From assembly GCF_003574655.1 (NCBI RefSeq), contig NZ_QNUM01000005.1, positions 310,001 through 374,000 of the forward strand: a stretch of DNA of 64,000 nucleotides, written 5' to 3'. Below, in pieces: positions 58,798-64,000 of the stretch (position 1 is the stretch's first letter; every line of letters begins with the position of its first letter). The translations under genes were made by a program, and so were the position numbers. The DNA is from Cohaesibacter haloalkalitolerans. GTDB taxonomy: Bacteria > Pseudomonadota > Alphaproteobacteria > Rhizobiales > Cohaesibacteraceae. A model generated the notes under the pieces. That model was not told where the DNA came from, did not search any database, and saw only the letters and a program-made list of their open reading frames with translations.

Positions 58798-60312
58798 ATG
58801 TCAGAAGAGACCAATTCTGCCAAAGACAAGAGCGTGTTTCCGGACCCTGTCTACAAGCAGACCGTTTTGAAGCCGTTGTTTGACGGCGCCAAGAACAACT
58901 TCGTCGAAGGCTTCAGAAGCATCGACAGAGCCCATCTGGTCATGCTCGCTGAGACCGGCATTCTCACGCAGGATCAGGCGGCAAGGATCGCCGATGCGCT
59001 GGTTGCCATTGACGTAGAGATTGATCCTTCGACGCTGGAGTATACCGGTGAGGTGGAAGACTATTTCTTCCTGATCGAAAAGGAACTGAAAGCCCGCTTG
59101 GGCGCAGACCTTGGCGGCAGGCTTCATACCGCCCGCTCTCGCAACGACATTGACCACACGCTGTTCAAGATCGGCTTGCGGCACCACATTGATGTCGCTC
59201 TGGACAAGGCCATTGCGCTCCATGCCCAGATGGTGGAGACAGCAAAGCGTGAGAAGGCCACGCTGATTGTGGCCTATACGCATGGGCAGCCTGCCCAGCC
59301 GACGACTTTCGGTCATTATCTGTCCGCCGCCATTGAAGTGCTAGGACGTGATATCGAAAGGCTGTTTACCGTCCGGAACACGGTCAATCTGTGTCCGATG
59401 GGAGCTGCCGCCATCACGACCACCGGGTTTCCGATTGACCGACATCGCGTGGCCAGCCTGTTGGGATTCTCGGCCCCTTTGCGCAATTCCTACAGCTGCA
59501 TCGCTGCTGTTGATTATACAACCGCATCCTATTCTGCGCTTGAGTTGCTCTTCCTGCATCTTGGCCGCCTGATCCAGGATTTTCAGGTCTGGAGCAGCTT
59601 CGAGGTTGCCCAGCTTTATGTGCCCAATGCATTGGTGCAGATTTCCTCCATCATGCCGCAAAAGCGCAATCCCGTGCCGATTGAGCATATGCGCCACCTG
59701 TCAAGCCAGACCGTGGGGCGGGCGCAGTCGGTACTGACCATGATGCATAACACGCCGTTCACCGACATGAACGACAGTGAAGGCGAAACGCAGGCGATGG
59801 GCTATCAGGCTTTTGCAACCGGCTATCGAGTGCTGGATCTGCTGACGAGCTTCATAGCTTCCGTGTCCATTAATAGCGAACGGGTAAAGTCAAACCTCGA
59901 TCGCTCCTGTATCACGATCACCGAGCTTGCCGACTCGCTCGTGCGCAGGGAGAAACTGTCGTTCCGGCAGGCGCACGAGATTGCGGCGGAAGTGGCAAAG
60001 ACGGTTGTTGCTCTTGAGGGCTCTCTTGGCAAAGACGGCTTCGCTCCGTTTGTCGCTGCTTTTAAAAAGCATGTCGGCAGAGACACCGGGCTCGATGAGG
60101 CTGCCTTTGAAGAAATCGTATCTGCCGAATATTTCGTTCACGTTCGCGATCGTTTCGGCGGCCCTGCCGAAGCCCCGCTTGGCGAGGCATTGTCCGAGTA
60201 TGAAACGCAGCGCGATGGCTTCAGGAGCGAATGGAAGAGGCAAACGCGGTTGCTTGATGAAGCGCAGCGCGATCTGGATCTCTGTTTCACCCGATTGAGG
60301 GGACATGCATAA
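58798..60312 (+). CDS. Argininosuccinate lyase-family enzyme (not the biosynthetic ArgH by context)
   Basis: 504 residues, 6 bases after the second permease. The fumarase/aspartase superfamily signatures are intact: GGRLHTARSRNDIDHT (His110 to Asp117), AYTHGQPAQPTTFGHYLS (His162), and the catalytic loop QISSIMPQKRNPVPIEHMRH with Ser283-Ser284. Where ArgH usually has RSRNDQV, this has RSRNDID, and the segment after THGQPAQP is not ArgH-like. These enzymes release fumarate from a C-N or C-O bond. Inside a sugar transporter operon it probably splits a succinyl-linked part of the imported compound. It overlaps the ATPase gene by 1 base. Confidence 0.88.
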   Translation: MSEETNSAKDKSVFPDPVYKQTVLKPLFDGAKNNFVEGFRSIDRAHLVMLAETGILTQDQAARIADALVAIDVEIDPSTLEYTGEVEDYFFLIEKELKARLGADLGGRLHTARSRNDIDHTLFKIGLRHHIDVALDKAIALHAQMVETAKREKATLIVAYTHGQPAQPTTFGHYLSAAIEVLGRDIERLFTVRNTVNLCPMGAAAITTTGFPIDRHRVASLLGFSAPLRNSYSCIAAVDYTTASYSALELLFLHLGRLIQDFQVWSSFEVAQLYVPNALVQISSIMPQKRNPVPIEHMRHLSSQTVGRAQSVLTMMHNTPFTDMNDSEGETQAMGYQAFATGYRVLDLLTSFIASVSINSERVKSNLDRSCITITELADSLVRREKLSFRQAHEIAAEVAKTVVALEGSLGKDGFAPFVAAFKKHVGRDTGLDEAAFEEIVSAEYFVHVRDRFGGPAEAPLGEALSEYETQRDGFRSEWKRQTRLLDEAQRDLDLCFTRLRGHA

Positions 60313-61352
60313 TGGCTTCCATTACACTTGAAAAACTGGTCAAGCGCTACGACAAGGTTGAAGCCGTGCATGGCATTGATCTTGAGATAGCTGACGGCGA
60401 ATTTGTTGTGCTCGTTGGCCCTTCCGGCTGTGGCAAGTCCACCACATTGCGGATGATTGCCGGTCTGGAAGAGATCTCGGGCGGCGAGCTCAGAATTGGT
60501 GATGAGATTGTCAACGAGCGGGCACCCAAGCAGCGCAATATCGCCATGGTGTTCCAGAATTATGCGATCTACCCGCACATGACCGTGCGCGAGAACATCG
60601 GCTTCGGGCTTTACACTTCCAGCCTTAGCAAGGACGAGAAGAACGCGCGGATTGAAGAAACCGGACGCATTCTCGGGCTGACCGATTATCTCGATCGACG
60701 GCCCGCGGCCTTGTCGGGCGGCCAGCGCCAACGTGTCGCCATCGGGCGCGCCATGGTGCGGAACCCATCCGCTTTCCTGTTCGATGAACCACTCTCCAAC
60801 CTCGATGCCCAGCTCCGTGCGCAAATGCGGATCGAAATCAAGAAGCTGCATCAGGATCTCAAGACGACAACGGTCTATGTCACCCACGATCAGATCGAAG
60901 CCATGACCATGGCCGACCGGATTGTCGTGATGAAGGACGGATATATCCTGCAAACGGGAACGCCGGTTGATCTTTATGAGAACCCGGCCGATGTCTTCAC
61001 GGCTCGATTCATCGGAACGCCTTCGATGAACATGATCCCCATGGCGGCCCTTGCTGGCAAAGCCGGACTTCCCGATCACGATCCCGATATTCTGGTCGGG
61101 GTCCGGCCGCACGACCTCATTGTGAATGCGCCAAAGGAAGGGGCAATCCTGACCATTTCGGGGCAAGTTGAAGCTTGCGAACCGTTGGGGCCGGAGACTA
61201 TGGTTCACATGCGAGTCGATGGGGAGCCGGTCATCGCGACCTTGCCGGGCAATGTCGCGCCACCCGTGGGCAGCATCGTTGAATGTTCGGTGGAAACCGG
61301 AAAGCTCTATCTTTTTGATGCGAAGACCGAAAAAGGCCTGGGCCGCAAATGA
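60312..61352 (+). CDS. ABC transporter ATPase, UgpC/MsmK type
   Basis: 346 residues. Walker A VLVGPSGCGKSTTLRMIAGL, Q-loop MVFQNYAIYPHMTVRENI, signature ALSGGQRQRVAIGRAMV, Walker B SAFLFDEPLSNLDAQLR, H-loop TVYVTHDQIEAMTMA. The C-terminal 100 residues form the MalK-type regulatory TOBE part (LVGVRPHDLIV). It powers the importer encoded by the three transport genes upstream; it is separated from them by the lyase gene. Confidence 0.96.
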   Translation: MASITLEKLVKRYDKVEAVHGIDLEIADGEFVVLVGPSGCGKSTTLRMIAGLEEISGGELRIGDEIVNERAPKQRNIAMVFQNYAIYPHMTVRENIGFGLYTSSLSKDEKNARIEETGRILGLTDYLDRRPAALSGGQRQRVAIGRAMVRNPSAFLFDEPLSNLDAQLRAQMRIEIKKLHQDLKTTTVYVTHDQIEAMTMADRIVVMKDGYILQTGTPVDLYENPADVFTARFIGTPSMNMIPMAALAGKAGLPDHDPDILVGVRPHDLIVNAPKEGAILTISGQVEACEPLGPETMVHMRVDGEPVIATLPGNVAPPVGSIVECSVETGKLYLFDAKTEKGLGRK

Positions 61353-62227
61353 TGACTAGAAAAGCGGATACTGGCGCAGTCCTGTGTGTCGGGCGGATCT
61401 ACTGTGACCTGATTTTCACGGGACTGGGGCGGATGCCGATACTCGGAAGAGAGGTCTTCGCCGAAGACCTCACCATGACGGCGGGCGGTGGGGCCTATAT
61501 TTCGGCAGCCCATTTTGCCGAAATCGGACGCGCAGTTTCCCTTGTCGCAAGATTGGGAACAGACGCTCTGTCGTGCGATGTCGCCGCGCAGATCGAGAGC
61601 AGGAATATCGACCAGTCCTTTCTTGAGCGGGATGCAGAGGCGGGGCCACAAATCACCGTTGCGTCAGTCATCGGGTCTGAACGCGCCTTCCTGACCAAGC
61701 GGGCGGGTCGGGCCGAACCTGCTCATCTGAACGAAGCGTTGCATTGGGACGGAGCGTGCCATCTTCATATTGCCGAATTTGCCACTCTGGCTGAAATGCC
61801 CGACCTTGTGTCGCGTGCCAAGGAGGCGGGCTTGTCCGTTTCCCTTGATCCAAGCTGGGATGACGCCCTGATCCATGCGCCCGATCTTCTGGAGCGGTGC
61901 AAAGGGGTTGATCTGTTTCTGCCAAATATGGAAGAGGCGCAAGCGATCACAGGTAAAGCGTTACCCAATGACATGCTTGATCTTCTATCCCTCCATTTCC
62001 CCAATGTCGCGCTGAAGGCTGGTGCGAACGGGGCCTATTGCCAGTCTATCGAAGGGTGTTGGAGGGAACTTGCGCAAGCTGTGCCGGTGATCGATACGAC
62101 AGGCGCCGGAGACGCCTTCAACGCCGGGTTTATTGATCAGTGGTTGCGCTCGCAGCCTCTGTCCGTCTGTCTCGCGGCAGGAGTGGCCGCAGGGAGCAGG
62201 GCCGTCCAGCAAGCCGGAGGCGCCTAA
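61349..62227 (+). CDS. PfkB-family sugar kinase
   Basis: 292 residues, overlapping the ATPase gene by 4 bases. The PfkB fold shows VGRIYCDLIFTGLGRMP at the start, TAGGGAYISAAHFAEIGRAV (sugar-binding GG motif), SLDPSWDDAL, LPNMEEAQAITGK and the ATP/catalytic motif DTTGAGDAFNAGFIDQW. Substrate could be a sugar, sugar-like or nucleoside; context points to the imported sugar moiety. Last gene of the operon, convergent with the flagellar pair. Confidence 0.92.
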   Translation: MMTRKADTGAVLCVGRIYCDLIFTGLGRMPILGREVFAEDLTMTAGGGAYISAAHFAEIGRAVSLVARLGTDALSCDVAAQIESRNIDQSFLERDAEAGPQITVASVIGSERAFLTKRAGRAEPAHLNEALHWDGACHLHIAEFATLAEMPDLVSRAKEAGLSVSLDPSWDDALIHAPDLLERCKGVDLFLPNMEEAQAITGKALPNDMLDLLSLHFPNVALKAGANGAYCQSIEGCWRELAQAVPVIDTTGAGDAFNAGFIDQWLRSQPLSVCLAAGVAAGSRAVQQAGGA

Positions 62228-62270
62228 GGCGTAGTAAGTATGCTTGCTGCCGGGCGCTGGCGCTGATCCC

Positions 62271-62606
62271 TCACGGCTTTGTCGAGCTGCGGCGCTTCTT
62301 CTCGGATTCCTGCATGACGAACCGAATGACGGCTGCAACTGCCGCGTAGAGCGATTCCGGGATCTCTTCGTCAAGTTCGACAGCGCTGAGTGCCTGAGCA
62401 AGCGCTGGGTTGCCTTCGACAATGACGCCATGTTCCCGGGCAAGCTCCACAATGCGCTCTGCCGTCTTGCCCTTGCCCTTGGCCGTGACACGGGGTGCCG
62501 GGTCTTTGTCCTTGTCATATTGCAAGGCGACGGCCAGCTTCTGCTCACCAGTGGCTGGTCTGCCTTCATCGGGGATTGGGGGGAATTGGTCGTCTCTGTT
62601 GCTCAT
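62271..62606 (-). CDS. Stand-alone FlhB C-terminal domain-like protein (FhlB type)
   Basis: 111 residues. KLAVALQYDKDKDPAPRVTA, KGKTAERIVELAREHGVIVE and GNPALAQALSAVELDEEIPE match the cytoplasmic C-terminal domain of FlhB, the export switch of the flagellar secretion system. The membrane domain and the autocleaving NPTH motif are absent. Its start overlaps the fliK-like stop (ATGA). Such proteins can replace the cleaved FlhB tail in other bacteria; that role is inferred here. Confidence 0.88.
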   Translation of the reverse strand: MSNRDDQFPPIPDEGRPATGEQKLAVALQYDKDKDPAPRVTAKGKGKTAERIVELAREHGVIVEGNPALAQALSAVELDEEIPESLYAAVAAVIRFVMQESEKKRRSSTKP

Positions 62607-64000
62607 AGCCTGCGATCCAGTCGCGCGTCTTGAAAGGGCACGATATCCATGTGCCGATCAGCGGTCCCGTTCTTTTGCCGTTTGAACACAAGGCCCGCCA
62701 GCGTGAGACCTTCTTCTTCCAGCATCGCTTGCAGCAGTGGTGTGCCGTGCTGAAAGATCTCCAGTGTCTCCTCCCGTTCGGCCCCGAGTGTCAGGCGCAC
62801 GCTTTGCCCGCGCAACTGCAGCGCAGCGCTGACAGCACCAACCGGCTCCGTATCAACGGCGAAGTGGACAATCCAGCCGACACGGTCTCGCTCACCGTTT
62901 TGTGTCGCTTCGTCATTTTCCTCGTCAAAGGGACTGGTAGGGTCCTGTTGTATCGTCATCTGCACAATGGCTGTGCCGTTGGCAACAGCGACAGGAATTT
63001 CCGCGTGCAAGGTCTGAACCGCATGCCCGCCTGTGGACGCATGATCTCCTGATGCAGAGCGTAGCGAAGCGATCTGACTGAGGGTTATCCGCGCCAGTGC
63101 AGCTTCAACCGAACTCTTGATGTGCGAAAGCGCCACCTGATTGGAAGCCGAGGCAAGAAATGTCGGAAGGCGCGCGTCCTGCCCTTCGAGGGGAGCGCCC
63201 TTCAAGGGCGGAAAGTCGCGGCTGACGCTGGGTGTTGTTGGAGCGCCGGACTGAGCCTTCTGGGGAGTGGGCATATTGCCATCGTCAGGGAGCAAAGACT
63301 GCAACAGACTGAGCGCTGCCTTGAGATTGGAAGCCGGGCCGGTTTCATGCGCGCTGCTTGTTTGCTGCCCCAAAAGCCCCAGCGAGGAAATAAGCTGGCG
63401 CAGCGTTGTGTCCGCCTTGCTGCCTTCGGGCGGCCGCTCGGGTGCCAGTTGAAAGCCGAGAACCCATCGCATGGTGGCAACAAGATCGGGAGAAACGCCA
63501 GGTCTTGCTCCGCCTTCCACCTGCTCCACGAAGGCTGTGAGGTTGGCAAACAGCTCGGTGAGTGATCGCTGCTGGGTCATTGCCTGCCGTTGCAGGGCAA
63601 CCAGTGGCGCTGGAATGGGGGGCTGGCTTAGTGGCGCGGTTGCTGCTGGCCGGGCACTGTAGGGCGGGGTGGCAACAGGAGGGTCGCTTTTGACCTGAGT
63701 ATAGCCATCCGGGCGCGCCATGGTCGCTGTCGATTGAAGCGGAGAAGGTTGAGGGGCTCCGGTCGTACTTGCAGCGCCGGTGGATGACGGCGCAAGGGGC
63801 TGCCCCTGTGCTTCGCCAGAGGTCGGCATCGGTCTGATGGTCAGTTGCGGTCCCTGGGACGTCTGTGTGACCTGAACGGTTACCGGGCTTCCGGCTTTGA
63901 GCTGACTGGCCACGGCCGGATCGGCCTTTACGTCCAGAACCTGTCCCGCAAGCTGGACGCGCAATTGGGCTTCGCCTGTGGGAAGTTTCGTGATCGCCTG
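62603..64000 (-). CDS. Flagellar hook-length control (FliK) family protein (5' end outside window)
   Basis: The minus-strand frame stays open to the window edge (about 465 codons), so the true start lies beyond 64000. The N-terminal and middle parts are Pro/Gln/Ser-rich and low in complexity, as in FliK. The C-terminal Flg_hook domain is recognised by VGWIVHFAVDTEPVGAVSAA, LQLRGQSVRLTLGAEREETL and FQHGTPLLQAMLEEEGLTLA. It likely measures hook length or signals the export switch, which suits the overlapping FlhB-like gene downstream. Confidence 0.82.
   Translation of the reverse strand, partial: QAITKLPTGEAQLRVQLAGQVLDVKADPAVASQLKAGSPVTVQVTQTSQGPQLTIRPMPTSGEAQGQPLAPSSTGAASTTGAPQPSPLQSTATMARPDGYTQVKSDPPVATPPYSARPAATAPLSQPPIPAPLVALQRQAMTQQRSLTELFANLTAFVEQVEGGARPGVSPDLVATMRWVLGFQLAPERPPEGSKADTTLRQLISSLGLLGQQTSSAHETGPASNLKAALSLLQSLLPDDGNMPTPQKAQSGAPTTPSVSRDFPPLKGAPLEGQDARLPTFLASASNQVALSHIKSSVEAALARITLSQIASLRSASGDHASTGGHAVQTLHAEIPVAVANGTAIVQMTIQQDPTSPFDEENDEATQNGERDRVGWIVHFAVDTEPVGAVSAALQLRGQSVRLTLGAEREETLEIFQHGTPLLQAMLEEEGLTLAGLVFKRQKNGTADRHMDIVPFQDARLDRRL

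Overview
The window reads as a chromosomal segment of an alphaproteobacterium, most likely Hyphomicrobiales (Rhizobiales) and possibly a marine lineage. The lineage evidence is gene content and order: nrdR-ribD-ribE-ribH-nusB-thiL; DUF177-plsX-fabH-ihfA-MerR followed by tRNA-Pro; an LdtR-type MarR regulator beside an L,D-transpeptidase; a HemB with an Asp/Ala metal site instead of the Cys site; CtaA/Cox15; and a cytochrome bc1 assembly chaperone. No phage, insertion sequence or CRISPR array was seen. Species cannot be named from sequence reading alone.

Layout. 1-9.6 kb holds an SLC13-type permease (cut by the window edge), an RDD membrane protein, a soluble chemoreceptor with a CZB zinc domain, threonine ammonia-lyase, a GNAT enzyme, hemB, a 3-hydroxyisobutyryl-CoA hydrolase and a DUF6163 membrane protein. 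10-27 kb is mostly housekeeping: ldtR and its L,D-transpeptidase, glyA, nrdR, the riboflavin cluster (with a FAD oxidoreductase inserted between ribE and ribH), nusB, thiL, bamE, the bc1 chaperone, DUF177, plsX, fabH, ihfA, a MerR regulator, a tiny flagellar-rod-like protein and tRNA-Pro(GGG). 27.8-32 kb is a small exopolysaccharide locus: polyprenyl-phosphate sugar transferase, Wza-like lipoprotein, and a Wzc/ExoP-like protein whose ATPase domain has lost its P-loop. 32-40.6 kb contains ctaA, metY, a CoA-binding protein with an enoyl-CoA hydratase, rplM-rpsI and a ThrE-type exporter. 40.9-44.8 kb is a glpR-glpD-glpK operon. 45.3-50.4 kb is an RND efflux pump with its lipoprotein adaptor and a divergent TetR repressor. 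tRNA-Ser(GCU) follows.

The most interesting block is 51.8-62.2 kb. A ROK repressor and an 800-residue PIG-L deacetylase are transcribed leftward. Divergent from them is an operon encoding a sugar-type ABC importer (binding protein, two permeases, ATPase), with an argininosuccinate-lyase-family enzyme between the permeases and the ATPase, and ending in a PfkB sugar kinase. All junctions in that operon are tight or overlapping. It looks like a dedicated uptake and breakdown route for an N-acylated sugar conjugate, perhaps one carrying a succinyl, aspartyl or malyl group. The substrate is not known to me.

The window ends in a flagellar pair on the minus strand: a fliK-like hook-length protein (truncated by the edge) overlapping a gene for a stand-alone FlhB C-terminal-domain protein. 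Intrinsic terminators are easy to see after most minus-strand units and after ldtR and rpsI. Several perfect inverted repeats lack a T-run and are listed separately.
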